DNA from: Chloroflexi bacterium 44-23
GTDB lineage: Bacteria; Chloroflexota; Anaerolineae; Anaerolineales; Anaerolineaceae
Assembly (NCBI GenBank): GCA_001899005.1
Contig: MKUW01000006.1
Span: 124,001 to 188,000, forward strand
Direction: 5' to 3'
DNA: 64,000 nucleotides
Part shown: piece by piece, positions 43,403 to 53,239 of the stretch
Layout of the letters: the number at the start of each line of letters is the position of its first letter
Numbering within the stretch: the stretch's first letter is position 1
The notes under the pieces: generated by a model
Database searches by the model: none
What the model was told of the DNA's origin: nothing
The model's input: only the letters and a program-made list of their open reading frames with translations
Program-made: the position numbers and the translations under genes

Positions 43403-44143
43403 ATGATCCGTTCAACCACACAACCCAATCGTTTGTCCATCACTTTCCGTAAATGGTTTTCAAAGAATCGCTTGTCAGTAACGAGCATGATTCTCATCGT
43501 AGGACTGATCTCTTTCGAGATGTTCAATTACAGTACAACAGATTACGCTTTGCGCGATTTGCTGGGCGACTTGAAATTTTTCGGAATTTTTTGGTCCACT
43601 ATCCTGGCGATTGCTTTTTGTGGCATCGATTTCGCTGGGATCATACGGCTTTTCATGCCGGATGATCAACTTGACCAGAAAGAAAATTGGTTCTTATTTG
43701 GAGCGTGGTTTCTGGCTGCCACTATGAATGCTGTTCTAACCTGGTGGGGAGTTGCAATGTCTTTAACCACTCACCCTATCCACAGTACAGCAATTATGGA
43801 TCCCACCATGATCAGTCAAGGTGTACCCATCTTTGTTGCCATTATGGTTTGGTTAACACGCATCCTCTTAATCGGCAGTTTTTCTTTGAAAAACAACCAT
43901 AGAATAGCAGCGAATTCATCTACAAAGACCAATTCGAGAGCTCAAGAGAGTTATAGTAGACCTCATGCAGCCCCAACAGTTCAACCTGTGCGCATGAATT
44001 CTTCTACAACAACTGTAAACCGAGGTTCCAATCGTATTATCAACCGGCCTGAACCCGAATATATTAGCGACGGCAACTCAATTAGCCCACAACCAACATA
44101 TTCTGCTCCGGCTCCTACTCAGCAAAATTCTCGTCGATTTTAA
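43403..44143 (+). CDS. Membrane protein of unknown function with disordered tail
   Basis: This 246-aa protein has about four transmembrane helices in the first 165 residues (for example M-I-L-I-V-G-L-I-S-F and I-L-A-I-A-F-C-G-I). The last 75 residues are rich in Ser, Thr, Asn, Pro and Gln and are probably disordered. AGGAGGAA precedes the ATG. The stop overlaps the convergent HAD gene by 4 bases. No family is recognised. Confidence 0.65.
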   Translation: MIRSTTQPNRLSITFRKWFSKNRLSVTSMILIVGLISFEMFNYSTTDYALRDLLGDLKFFGIFWSTILAIAFCGIDFAGIIRLFMPDDQLDQKENWFLFGAWFLAATMNAVLTWWGVAMSLTTHPIHSTAIMDPTMISQGVPIFVAIMVWLTRILLIGSFSLKNNHRIAANSSTKTNSRAQESYSRPHAAPTVQPVRMNSSTTTVNRGSNRIINRPEPEYISDGNSISPQPTYSAPAPTQQNSRRF

Positions 44144-45387
44144 CAGATGATTTCTTTGCAACTGATTATCGCCTGGTTTATCGAAGGATAAATACAGGCG
44201 TTTTCATTTCTTAAAGCCTGGATTTTCCGTTCATCTTGAGAAATTCCATAAGCATGTACAACTGCGTAAATACCATTTCTGTAGAATAAGGACTGTAAAC
44301 CTCTGACAGCTCGTATGCCAACGCTGGAATCTTCAAATACATGTAAATGTATAATTTCTTGATTCGTAAGCAATTCCCTGAAGTAGGGATTGTCGACTTC
44401 AAGCAAATTAATGAAGAGCCTGTCAGAATCCAATTGGCTGGAAATAAAATCTAATGTTTCTCTCATAGGAATGCATAATGCGCGGAATAAAGCAATTACA
44501 GCATGCAGATATGCCGGCTTTCTAATTTTTTGCTCATTCAAGTCAGTAAGAAGGCTCACAAGTTGAATTTCTCCAAAACCGGCTACCGGTAAAAAGCCCA
44601 AACCAGCCAGTTCAAGTCCGGTTTCAGTCTCCGGGTAGTTAAATGGAACAATTTGGCCGTAACTGTCCAATTCACTGACCTGCGATGGTCTGGCCGTCAT
44701 GGCAGCCATCGCGATTCCATCAACCACATTTATTTTATGTAAATAAGCTGAGTTCTCAACATCAATCAGACGACGATCATACATCTTTAAATAAGAATCA
44801 TTTGAAAAAAGTCTGTTATTTTCATCATCTTGCGAATTAATTTTTGTGCCGTGAATTTTCTTTTGAAATTCCTTAATCAAACCCGTGGAAAACGAACCAG
44901 CTTGTTTATTTAATAATTCATGAATTGCCCATTGTTGATTTGCCATATTGGGAAAATACTTTTTGGAAAGTACCTTGTCCGCAAAAAGCATTGCAAATGA
45001 ATTACTGGGTGACATGTCTTTTAACAAGAACTGGCCAGATTGTAAAATCAAATCCAGATTGGAAACATGGTTTTCTCGGCTGATTTTTTGTGTTTCAATC
45101 AACTTTTGCCAATTTAAGGCAGATTGCTGATCGCGCTGGGCGTGTGAATTAACTTCCAGCCAGGTAAGAATGTATAAAGGAATAATATCCCATTCCGAAG
45201 TGATACCTTGCGATTCAAAAGCAGCAATCTCTTCTTCAAGTATATTAATCTGATCGACGCCGCAATCCTGGAAAAAATTCTCAATTGTATCAACTGTCGC
45301 TTTACGATATCCAATCGGCTCCAGTAACACGCCGTCAATATCAAAAAAAAGAACGTGTTTATCATTTGTGTGCAATGCAATCACCAT
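44140..45387 (-). CDS. HAD-superfamily hydrolase-like protein
   Basis: This 415-aa protein begins with a HAD motif I (F-F-D-I-D-G-V-L-L-E-P), with both catalytic aspartates. It has a late motif IV region V-F-E-D-S-S-V-G-I-R-A-V-R-G. It is nearly twice the length of common HAD phosphatases because a large helical middle part (about residues 50-330) separates the motifs. A central T-A-R-P-S-Q segment may be motif II. Phosphatase activity is likely but the substrate is unknown. Its upstream neighbour on the same strand is the SPT-like enzyme, with a 45-base gap. Confidence 0.72.
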   Translation of the reverse strand: MVIALHTNDKHVLFFDIDGVLLEPIGYRKATVDTIENFFQDCGVDQINILEEEIAAFESQGITSEWDIIPLYILTWLEVNSHAQRDQQSALNWQKLIETQKISRENHVSNLDLILQSGQFLLKDMSPSNSFAMLFADKVLSKKYFPNMANQQWAIHELLNKQAGSFSTGLIKEFQKKIHGTKINSQDDENNRLFSNDSYLKMYDRRLIDVENSAYLHKINVVDGIAMAAMTARPSQVSELDSYGQIVPFNYPETETGLELAGLGFLPVAGFGEIQLVSLLTDLNEQKIRKPAYLHAVIALFRALCIPMRETLDFISSQLDSDRLFINLLEVDNPYFRELLTNQEIIHLHVFEDSSVGIRAVRGLQSLFYRNGIYAVVHAYGISQDERKIQALRNENACIYPSINQAIISCKEIIC

Positions 45388-45432
45388 GCTCTGAATTTTT
45401 GTCTGTGTAATAAAAGCGATGAAGCTAGTTTT

Positions 45433-46611
45433 TTAGATTACTCCGATTTGTTTTCCCACTTGCTCAAAGATAGTCAACACCTTATCCAATTCTTCATCAG
45501 TATGTGTCGCCATATAACTGGTTCTTAAGAGTTGGCGACCTGCAGCCACCGCTGGGCTGATGACCGGATTGACAAAAACGCCGGCATCAAAAAGCAACTT
45601 CCAGAACAAAAATGTCTTATCATTATCACCGATGATAATGGGCACTACCGGTGTTACCGATTCACCTATCTCAAAGCCAAGTGATTTGAATCCTTTTCGC
45701 ATCTTATCACCGATTGATATCACTCGTGCGATCCGTTCAGGTTCATCGCGCATTACCTGCAAGGCTGCCAATGCAGCCGCCGCATTTGAAGGTGGGATGC
45801 TGGCGCTAAAAATCAGAGATCTTGCATGATGCTTTATATAATGAATAACTCCTTCGTCACCGGCTACAAAACCGCCCAGTGATGCGAAGGATTTGCTAAA
45901 GGTGGACATAATTAAATCAACGTCTTTGGTCAGACCAAACTCAGCGACAGTTCCGTGTCCCTTCCCCATCACACCCATGCCGTGTGCGTCATCAACCATG
46001 ATACGGGTATTATACTTTTTGGCAATCGGTACCAGCTCGTCCAGTTTTGCCAGGTCCCCTTCCATGCTAAAAAGGCCGTCCACAACCAGCAAACGGCCGC
46101 CTTCATCCGGTAATGATTTTAATACCCTCTCAAAATGAGTAACATCATTGTGCCGGTAGCGTTCAATTTTGCCATAACCGAGCCTGGCTCCATCCACAAT
46201 CGAGGCATGATCATCTTTATCCAAAATTACGACATCGTTTCTCCCAACCAATGCCGAAACCGACCCAAGATTCACCTGCATTCCTGTGGAAAAAACCAAA
46301 CCAGCTTCTTTTCCTACCCATTCTGCTAATTCACTTTCCAATCGTTCGTGCAATTCAAGAGTTCCATTTAGAAACCTGGACCCGGTACAGCTTGTGCCAT
46401 ACCGATCTGTAGCAGCACAGGCTGCCTCACGAACTTTTGGATGGGTGGTTAATCCGAGGTAGTTATTTGATCCACACATAATCAAACGATGCCCTTTAAA
46501 TTCCACCTCATTACCTTCATTTTCGGTTAAGGGAATAAAATAGGGATAAATACCATATGCCATCGCATCTTTAGCTGCCGTGAATGAAAAACACTTATCA
46601 AAAATATCCAT
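45433..46611 (-). CDS. Alpha-oxoamine synthase, serine palmitoyltransferase-like
   Basis: This 392-aa PLP enzyme joins an acyl-CoA or acyl-ACP to an amino acid with loss of CO2. The PLP lysine is in T-F-S-K-S-F-A-S-L-G-G, and D-D-A-H-G-M-G-V and D-H-A-S-I-V-D-G are present. The N-terminal G-I-Y-P-Y-F, the motif G-T-S-C-T-G-S-R-F-L-N-G-T and the P-V-I-S-P-A-V segment resemble bacterial serine palmitoyltransferases more than 2-amino-3-ketobutyrate-CoA ligase (Kbl) or BioF. This comparison is from memory, so Kbl activity remains possible. An SPT would start sphingolipid-type synthesis. Confidence 0.82.
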   Translation of the reverse strand: MDIFDKCFSFTAAKDAMAYGIYPYFIPLTENEGNEVEFKGHRLIMCGSNNYLGLTTHPKVREAACAATDRYGTSCTGSRFLNGTLELHERLESELAEWVGKEAGLVFSTGMQVNLGSVSALVGRNDVVILDKDDHASIVDGARLGYGKIERYRHNDVTHFERVLKSLPDEGGRLLVVDGLFSMEGDLAKLDELVPIAKKYNTRIMVDDAHGMGVMGKGHGTVAEFGLTKDVDLIMSTFSKSFASLGGFVAGDEGVIHYIKHHARSLIFSASIPPSNAAAALAALQVMRDEPERIARVISIGDKMRKGFKSLGFEIGESVTPVVPIIIGDNDKTFLFWKLLFDAGVFVNPVISPAVAAGRQLLRTSYMATHTDEELDKVLTIFEQVGKQIGVI

Positions 46612-46737
46612 GGGGTTCCTCTAAACAAGTAATGTATTTAAAAAAATTGCCAATTTAGATCTTTAGCGGAATCAATTATTAAATTAAGTCATTATACCTT
46701 TAAAAAATCTGCGCTCTTCAGTTAAACATGGTGCGAA

Positions 46738-46746
46738 TGCTATAAT
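46738..46746 (+). promoter_or_regulatory. Extended -10 promoter of the ROK kinase gene
   Basis: TGCTATAAT gives an extended -10 (TGnTATAAT) about 30 bases before the ATG at 46778. The -35 region is weak, as allowed for extended -10 promoters. Confidence 0.6.
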
Positions 46747-46777
46747 TGATCAGGGCAATCAGATTAGTGAGGTTGGA

Positions 46778-47674
46778 ATGGCAGAGTATTTTGCGGGAAT
46801 GGAAGCAGGAGGGACAAAATTCGTCTGTGCAATCGGCGATAGCTCAGGACAAATTCTGGCTGAAGAACGTTTCCCAACCACCTATCCTCAAGAAACAATA
46901 GACCGGTCTATCTCCTTTTTTTTGAATAAAAAAACTGATTGGGATATCCAATTAACTTCATTGGGTATTGGATGTTTCGGTCCAATTGATCTCGACCGAA
47001 GTTCTTCATCATATGGTCACATTACTTCTACACCCAAACCTGGTTGGGTAAATGCCAATATCGTTGGTCCACTTTCAGAGGCATTGCACGTTCCAATCGC
47101 ATTTGATACAGACGTAAATGCAGCTGCTTTGGGGGAATTAAAATGGGGAGCAGGGGTCAATCTTGAAAACTTTATTTACTTTACAATTGGGACAGGAATC
47201 GGTGGTGGTGCAATTATCAATGGCAAACCGTTGCACGGACTTATTCATCCTGAAATGGGTCATATATTCTTAAACCCAAATCCTGATGACACCTATAAAG
47301 GCAAATGCCCTTACCACAGAAATTGTTTTGAAGGGCTTGCCAGCGGACCGGCCATATCAGAAAGGTGGAATACCTCTCCGCAATCAATACCAACTGATCA
47401 CCCAGCCTGGGATATGGAAGCCGACTACATCGCCCAGGCAATGAGCAGCCTTATCTGCAGCTTTTCTCCTCAGAAAATTATTCTCGGAGGAGGTGTCATG
47501 AAACAATACCATTTATTTCCAAAGGTCCAACGCCTCACCCAAGTCTATTTAAATAGCTATGTACAATCTGACCTGATCATTAATCACATCGATGATTATA
47601 TTGTTCCACCCAGGTTAGGCGATCAAGCAGGTGTCAAAGGTGCCCTAGCGTTAGCGCTAGACCTGGATAGATAA
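46778..47674 (+). CDS. ROK-family sugar kinase, fructokinase type
   Basis: This 298-aa kinase has the N-terminal phosphate motif G-G-T-K, the central F-D-T-D-V-N-A-A, G-T-G-I-G-G-G, and the ROK Zn-binding-like segment H-P-E-M-G-H with later C-P-Y-H-R-N-C-F-E-G. The H-P-E-M-G-H and the C-P-x-H-x-x-C-x-E-G region are typical of GmuE/YdhR-type fructokinases, giving fructose 6-phosphate from fructose and ATP. It stands next to pentose phosphate genes on the other strand. Confidence 0.86.
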   Translation: MAEYFAGMEAGGTKFVCAIGDSSGQILAEERFPTTYPQETIDRSISFFLNKKTDWDIQLTSLGIGCFGPIDLDRSSSSYGHITSTPKPGWVNANIVGPLSEALHVPIAFDTDVNAAALGELKWGAGVNLENFIYFTIGTGIGGGAIINGKPLHGLIHPEMGHIFLNPNPDDTYKGKCPYHRNCFEGLASGPAISERWNTSPQSIPTDHPAWDMEADYIAQAMSSLICSFSPQKIILGGGVMKQYHLFPKVQRLTQVYLNSYVQSDLIINHIDDYIVPPRLGDQAGVKGALALALDLDR

Positions 47675-47704
47675 TTTTTCCAAAGAAATTTATATCACTG
47701 GCCT

Positions 47705-50476
47705 CTATTTCCATAAATCACTAAAGGTTGCTCCCTTCAATCGAAACCAAATCACCTTACGATTTCGATTTTTAAGGGCCTCGTAATCACCGAGTGCCTG
47801 TGCCAAAATCAAATCCTGGTAACCCAAACCCCATCCAGGAATTTCAACCTCCGGCATTATTTCATCGGTAATCATGATAAAAATGCCTTCGTCGGGCCCG
47901 CCTTTGTGTAATTGCCCGGTTGAGTGAAGAAAACGCGGGCCGAATCCAAGTGTAGTCGCACAGTTTGTTTCATTCAAAATATGCAAACGCAACTCTTGAA
48001 GATCTTTAAGATTGCCTTCATTGCGCGTTACGAAAGCATTTATGGCAATAAAGCTGTTTTGTTCTGCTGTTTCTAAAATTTTAATCAAAGCGTCTTTGGG
48101 TGACTTAACTTCTTTTAACTCAAGATTCGAAGACAGCATTATGCAGCTATCAGAAAACTCAAATGCTGGTTTTTCAATGTCAAATTTTCCTTTTTCTTTA
48201 AAATCTTTGACTTTCTGTGCAGTTCGCTGCTTACTATCTTGAACATTGGGTTGATCAAATGCATCCACTCCAATGATAGAACAAGCAATGGCGATTGCAA
48301 TCTCCCAGCGATAAAATTCTTGTCCAAGTTGATAAACGTTATTTAAATTAAATGTAATAACAGGGTGATTCTGTTGAGCAATATGGTCTACCTGTTGTTG
48401 ATAGGTACCGTCATTGCGTAAATATACGAAAATTCGATCACTATGGTAGGAACCGTTTGTCATGAATGGCTCAATATCCACCGGGACGATACCAAGCCCC
48501 AACTTTCCACTTGATTCAGCAACCAACTGTTCCAACCATGATCCAAACGATCGAAAAGGTTCTTCGGCAATAATCGTCAATTTGTTTCTTCCTGCTTTGT
48601 TGGCTTCGCCGAGAATAGCTCCCAGAACAAGGCCGGGATTTCTGCCTGCCGGTATTGAAGGCTGACAATATTTTGCAAACTCAACCGCTTTGCTGCTAAA
48701 ACGATCTAAATCAACTCCTAACAATGTCGCCGTTACTAATCCGAACATAATCATGGCCGAATAACGACCACCAACATTCGGATCAGCTTCGAATAACTTG
48801 AGGAAACCCATATCATGGGCTTGCTTGGTTAAAGAAGTACCGGGATCTGTAATCGCTATAAAATTTTCACCTGCCTTACTGCCAAATTTCGCCTGCATTT
48901 TATTATAAAAATATGCAAGATTTGCTTGAACCTCAGAAGTTCCTCCTGATTTACTGGCAATGCTAAAGAGCGTCTTTTCTCGATTAACCAAATCAGTTTC
49001 AGCAAGAACTTGCTCAGGAGCAGTTGAGTCCAAAACCGCAAGGTTTAAACCATTGACAGCTTCTTTGAAAGTTAAGCCTATCACTTCCGAGGCTAGCGAA
49101 GACCCTCCCATACCTACCAAAAGCATATGGCGAAACCCTTCAGCCTGAACCTTCTCACGGAAGGATGTCAACATTGGAATCTTGCTGCTAATTGTAAAAG
49201 GTGCATCCAGCCATCCAAGACGTTTTTGAATCTCTAATTGACTGCTGCTATCGTTAGTCCAAAGCGTTGCATCTTTTGCAAACATCCTCTTCATGACTTG
49301 GGACTGATCCAATTTTTCAACTTGCTTTTCAACAGCTTTTTGCATTGATAAAAGTGAAGCCTGAAATCTATCTTTTTTTGATTCGATTGTATCCAGTAAT
49401 GAAGAGAAAGCATTGGCAAATGACGTCACTCCTTCATCTTCCAATTCTTGAGTTACAACATCGAGATCAATTCCATAGTTTGGAAGATCATTCAAAAATT
49501 TACGAGCTTGCTCGACTTCTTTTTCAATTGTTAGCGCAACAATTCCATGATCACGAAAAGCCTTCAAGGTCTGCGGAGGCACTGTATTGACAGTATTTGC
49601 TCCAATCAATTTATCGACATACATCACATCAGAATAGGCTGGATCTTTTGTACTTGTGGATGCCCATAATGGCCTTTGTAGCCGTCCGCCGGCAGCCATC
49701 AGTTTTTTTGCTCTTTCGCTTGAAAATATTTCTTCGAATAGTTGGTAAGCGATCTTAGAATTCGCAATTGCAGCCTTACCTTTGACTTCTAATGCATTTT
49801 CCTTGGTTATTTTCCCGGAGGATACGAGATCATCAAATTTTTTGTCTATTTTGCTATCAACCCGCGATACAAAAAAGGAGGCTACTGAGTTAACTCTTTC
49901 AATACTCAATCCTTTTGCAAGGCGATCTTCCAGACCGCTTAAATAAGCTTCAATAACTTCGCGGTACCGTTCAACTGAAAATATCAGCGTAACATTAATA
50001 TTCAAGCCGGCCGCTATTGATTTGCGGATTGCCACCAGTCCTTCTTTTGTTGCCGGGATTTTAACCATCAAATTTGGACGATTTACCAATTTCCATAAAC
50101 TTAAAACCTGCTGGTAAGTCCCTTCGGCGTCATACGCCAAGCGAGGGCTTACTTCCAAACTGACAAAACCGTCTTTTCCATCAGTATTTTTAAAAAGGCG
50201 AGCAAATAGATCTGCGGTATCTTGAATGTCCTCAATCGCAAGTTGAAAAAACATGTCTTCAGCCTTCCACCCTGCCCATGACATGGTTTGTAGTGCATCG
50301 TCGTAATCACTGGATTTGGAGATTGCATTGTTAAATATGGATGGGTTTGAAGTAACTCCCCGAATTTCGCCAGCATTAATCATTGCTGCCATATCACCGT
50401 TTTGTAAAAGCCGCCGTTCAATGTTGTCATACCACAATGATTGGCCTAATTTTTGTAGTTTTTCAATTCTTTCCAT
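47705..50476 (-). CDS. Bifunctional transaldolase / glucose-6-phosphate isomerase
   Basis: This 923-aa fusion joins an N-terminal transaldolase (about residues 1-360) and a C-terminal phosphoglucose isomerase (about 400-923). The transaldolase half has the T-S-N-P-S-I-F start, the Schiff-base lysine in N-L-M-V-K-I-P-A-T and P-L-W-A-S-T. The isomerase half has G-M-G-G-S-S-L-A-S-E-V, S-K-S-G-G-T-S-E-V and V-G-G-R-Y-S-A. Such TAL-PGI fusions are known in several phyla. The start was placed at the ATG at 50476, about 9 bases after AAGGA; the ATG at 50482 is only 3 bases away from it. It is the last gene of the tkt-rpiB-tal/pgi run. Confidence 0.92.
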   Translation of the reverse strand: MERIEKLQKLGQSLWYDNIERRLLQNGDMAAMINAGEIRGVTSNPSIFNNAISKSSDYDDALQTMSWAGWKAEDMFFQLAIEDIQDTADLFARLFKNTDGKDGFVSLEVSPRLAYDAEGTYQQVLSLWKLVNRPNLMVKIPATKEGLVAIRKSIAAGLNINVTLIFSVERYREVIEAYLSGLEDRLAKGLSIERVNSVASFFVSRVDSKIDKKFDDLVSSGKITKENALEVKGKAAIANSKIAYQLFEEIFSSERAKKLMAAGGRLQRPLWASTSTKDPAYSDVMYVDKLIGANTVNTVPPQTLKAFRDHGIVALTIEKEVEQARKFLNDLPNYGIDLDVVTQELEDEGVTSFANAFSSLLDTIESKKDRFQASLLSMQKAVEKQVEKLDQSQVMKRMFAKDATLWTNDSSSQLEIQKRLGWLDAPFTISSKIPMLTSFREKVQAEGFRHMLLVGMGGSSLASEVIGLTFKEAVNGLNLAVLDSTAPEQVLAETDLVNREKTLFSIASKSGGTSEVQANLAYFYNKMQAKFGSKAGENFIAITDPGTSLTKQAHDMGFLKLFEADPNVGGRYSAMIMFGLVTATLLGVDLDRFSSKAVEFAKYCQPSIPAGRNPGLVLGAILGEANKAGRNKLTIIAEEPFRSFGSWLEQLVAESSGKLGLGIVPVDIEPFMTNGSYHSDRIFVYLRNDGTYQQQVDHIAQQNHPVITFNLNNVYQLGQEFYRWEIAIAIACSIIGVDAFDQPNVQDSKQRTAQKVKDFKEKGKFDIEKPAFEFSDSCIMLSSNLELKEVKSPKDALIKILETAEQNSFIAINAFVTRNEGNLKDLQELRLHILNETNCATTLGFGPRFLHSTGQLHKGGPDEGIFIMITDEIMPEVEIPGWGLGYQDLILAQALGDYEALKNRNRKVIWFRLKGATFSDLWK

Positions 50477-50503
50477 TTTCATATTTCCTTTCTGGTAACA
50501 CAA

Positions 50504-50595
50504 CCAGTTTTATTTTGAATAAAATTTGTATCTTTTCAATAAAACCGGGTAGAGGATTGTTTTTAGGCAGGCGATCACCCACCTAAAAACCCTCT
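50504..50595 (-). other. Two hairpins in the leader between rpiB and tal-pgi
   Basis: Hairpin one (50551-50595) has a 9-bp stem GTTTTTAGG/CCTAAAAAC and an outer 5-bp AGAGG/CCTCT stem split by a 3-base bulge. Hairpin two (50504-50548) has an 11-bp stem with one G-T pair. Neither has a T run directly after it on the minus strand, so they are unlikely to be simple terminators. They may affect mRNA processing or differential expression of tal-pgi. Confidence 0.5.
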
Positions 50596-50627
50596 GGACA
50601 AATTTTTTGAAATGATACGAAAACTCT

Positions 50628-51083
50628 CTATAAATGCCCAAATTCTTCCAATTTATACACTTTTCCCATTCGTCGCACAAAACGTTCATCCATATCTTTC
50701 TGTGCTGAAAGAAATGATGCTGTAATTTCATCAGCAACAGCAGATCCAATAATTCTTGCACCAATGCATAACACGTTCATGTGATCGTGTTCAACGCCCT
50801 GATGTGCAGAATAATGATCATGACAAACGCCTGCAAGAATTCCTTTCATTTTGTTAGCGGCAATTGACGCGCCAATACCCGATCCACAAATAATAATTCC
50901 TCTTTCGACTACTCCGCGCTGCAAAGCATCCCCCACTTTGTAAACATAATCCGGAAAGTCTACACTTATCGCATCAGTATCTGTCCCGAAATCGATAACT
51001 TCATGTCCAAGCTGAACAGTACGTTCAATCACAACTTGTTTAAGTGGAAAACCACCATGATCACAGGCTATTGCTACACGCAT
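50628..51083 (-). CDS. rpiB: Ribose-5-phosphate isomerase B
   Basis: This 151-aa RpiB interconverts ribose 5-phosphate and ribulose 5-phosphate. It has the N-terminal A-C-D-H-G-G-F motif, a catalytic Cys in I-I-C-G-S-G-I-G-A-S-I-A-A-N-K and the late H-D-H-M-N-V-L segment. The ATG at 51083 gives the normal N terminus and follows AGGAATA. A longer frame upstream overlaps tkt and is not real. The gap to tkt is 4 bases. Confidence 0.94.
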   Translation of the reverse strand: MRVAIACDHGGFPLKQVVIERTVQLGHEVIDFGTDTDAISVDFPDYVYKVGDALQRGVVERGIIICGSGIGASIAANKMKGILAGVCHDHYSAHQGVEHDHMNVLCIGARIIGSAVADEITASFLSAQKDMDERFVRRMGKVYKLEEFGHL

Positions 51084-51087
51084 TTTT

Positions 51088-53100
51088 TTATTCCTTTGAA
51101 AGCAAACTAAGGGCACATTCAATAACATGGCTGCTGGTTATACCCAAGTTTTCATAAACATCCAGATATTTTCCAGATTCACCAAATCGATCAATACCTA
51201 TCATCGTGCCAGAGTCACCCACCCATTGATGCCATCCCAATGTCACACCAGCTTCCAATGATATTCGAGTCTTTACTTCCGGTAAAAGAACTTCTTCTTG
51301 ATAACTTTTATCCTGTTTTTTGAAGAGATAAAACGAGGGGAAAGACACAACCCTAATCGAGAAGCCCTCTTTGGCTAGTTTGTCAGCAGCCTCAATCAGT
51401 ATGGCGACTTCTGAACCGGAACCCATCAGAATGATTTCCGGCGTTTTCTCCCCATAATCACGTAAAATGTAAGCGCCACGCTTAAGCCCATCAGCTGCTG
51501 AAAATAAAGTGCGGTCAATCGTGGGTAAATTCTGCCGTGAAAGTGCCATAATAATTGGCCGATCTTTACTCTCAATCGCAACCTTCCAGGCTTCGCGCAC
51601 TTCGTTTGCATCGGCTGGCCGCAAATCAATTAATCCCGGTATTGCGCGCAACGAAGCCATATGCTCGACCGGTTGATGGGTGGGGCCATCTTCCCCCACT
51701 CCAATTGAATCATGTGTAAATATCCATTTTACAGGGTAACCGGAAAGTGCTGAAAGTCGTATGGCAGGTCTGGCATAATCGGTAAAAACCAAGAAAGAAG
51801 CCCCGTAAGGGATAACACCTTTATGGACTGATAAACCATTTAAAATTGAACCCATGGCATGTTCTCGAACGCCAAAATGGATGTAACTGCCCAAACGATT
51901 GTCAGCCTGGAATGATGTACCCCCTTCAATCCAGGTGTTATTGGACGGAGTTAAATCTGCAGAGCCGCCCATTAATTCGGGTAGCTTTCTTGAGAGAGCA
52001 TTGAGCACCCTGCCTGAAGCAACCCGCGAACCCATCCCTTTGGCATCCGCTGCGAAATAAGGTAAATCCATTTGCCACCCTTCTGGTAATTTACCTTCTA
52101 TTCGACGAATAAAATCAGTTGCTTTTAATGGGTACTTGACGGCATACTCTTGCAGTAGTTTTGCCCAGTTTGTGTCGAATTTCTCTCCAATGATCAATGA
52201 TTGTCTGAAAAATGAAAGGACATCATCCGGAATATAAAAATAAGGGGTGAGCGGCCAATTTTTTAGTTCTTTGGCTGCATTTAATTCTTCCACTCCCGGC
52301 GGTTTGCCATGGGCTTCGGCTGTGTCTTGAACTGTTGGCAACCCATAGCCAATGGTGGTTTTACAAATAATCAGTGTTGGTCTTTTGTCTTCTTTTGCCT
52401 CAGCGATTGCTTGATCTATTAAATCCACATCATTGCCATCAGGCACTCTTAACACCTGCCATTTATAGGATTCAAAACGTTTGGCAACATCTTCAGTAAA
52501 AGTTAACTTGGTTTCGCCATCGATTGAGATACCATTGTCATCATAACAGTAAATCAGTTTTCCTAATCGAAGGTGACCTGCCAACGATGCGGCCTCAGCG
52601 GTGACCCCCTCCATCAAATCGCCATCCGTAACAATGGCATAGACATAGTGATCGACCAGTTCAAAATCAGGCTGATTGAAAACTGCGGCCAGGTGCGCCT
52701 CCGCGATTGCCATTCCAACCCCATTCGCGAACCCTTGGCCTAATGGACCGGTTGTCACTTCAACTCCAGGCGTCAAGAAATATTCAGGATGTCCAGGAGT
52801 TATGCTACCTACCTGCCTGAACTTCTTCAAGTCATCCAAAGTCACTTCGTAACCTGTCAGATGCAGCAGTGAATATAAGAGCATTGAACCGTGCCCGCCC
52901 GACAAAACAAAACGATCTCGATTGAACCAACCAGGGTTGGCTGGATTGTGTCGTAAATGTTTCATCCAAATCGTAAATGCGATCGCTGCTGTTCCCATCG
53001 GCAAACCGGGGTGGCCACTATTAGCATTTTGGACCCCATCCACTGCTAAGAAACGAATTGTGTTGATTGCTTTTTCCTGGAAATTCTCGTCAATTGTCAT
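51088..53100 (-). CDS. tkt: Transketolase
   Basis: This 670-aa thiamine diphosphate enzyme transfers two-carbon units between sugar phosphates. Motifs are G-H-P-G-L-P-M-G, the thiamine-binding G-D-G-D-L-M-E-G...N (seen as T-D-G-D-L-M-E-G-V), the [14 protein letters not shown] region and the R-P-A-D-A-N-E segment. Its length is normal. It is the first gene of an operon with rpiB and tal-pgi, which together give the whole non-oxidative pentose phosphate branch except ribulose-5-phosphate epimerase. Confidence 0.96.
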   Translation of the reverse strand: MTIDENFQEKAINTIRFLAVDGVQNANSGHPGLPMGTAAIAFTIWMKHLRHNPANPGWFNRDRFVLSGGHGSMLLYSLLHLTGYEVTLDDLKKFRQVGSITPGHPEYFLTPGVEVTTGPLGQGFANGVGMAIAEAHLAAVFNQPDFELVDHYVYAIVTDGDLMEGVTAEAASLAGHLRLGKLIYCYDDNGISIDGETKLTFTEDVAKRFESYKWQVLRVPDGNDVDLIDQAIAEAKEDKRPTLIICKTTIGYGLPTVQDTAEAHGKPPGVEELNAAKELKNWPLTPYFYIPDDVLSFFRQSLIIGEKFDTNWAKLLQEYAVKYPLKATDFIRRIEGKLPEGWQMDLPYFAADAKGMGSRVASGRVLNALSRKLPELMGGSADLTPSNNTWIEGGTSFQADNRLGSYIHFGVREHAMGSILNGLSVHKGVIPYGASFLVFTDYARPAIRLSALSGYPVKWIFTHDSIGVGEDGPTHQPVEHMASLRAIPGLIDLRPADANEVREAWKVAIESKDRPIIMALSRQNLPTIDRTLFSAADGLKRGAYILRDYGEKTPEIILMGSGSEVAILIEAADKLAKEGFSIRVVSFPSFYLFKKQDKSYQEEVLLPEVKTRISLEAGVTLGWHQWVGDSGTMIGIDRFGESGKYLDVYENLGITSSHVIECALSLLSKE

Positions 53101-53204
53101 TGCAAACCTTTCTTTTGAAGGAAATATAAATAATTGCTAAGATCATTATAGCCTTTTGATGTCTGATTTTCACCTCGAAGGTTATGGTTAATAATTAATT
53201 TAGA

Positions 53205-53232
53205 TTGACACAAGCCAATAAACTGCTAATAT
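53205..53232 (+). promoter_or_regulatory. Promoter directly upstream of the TlpA-like gene
   Basis: TTGACA (53205-53210) and TAATAT (53227-53232) are spaced by 16 bases. The -10 box ends only 7 bases before the ATG at 53240, so the mRNA is probably leaderless. Confidence 0.65.
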
Positions 53233-53239
53233 CTCTGAT

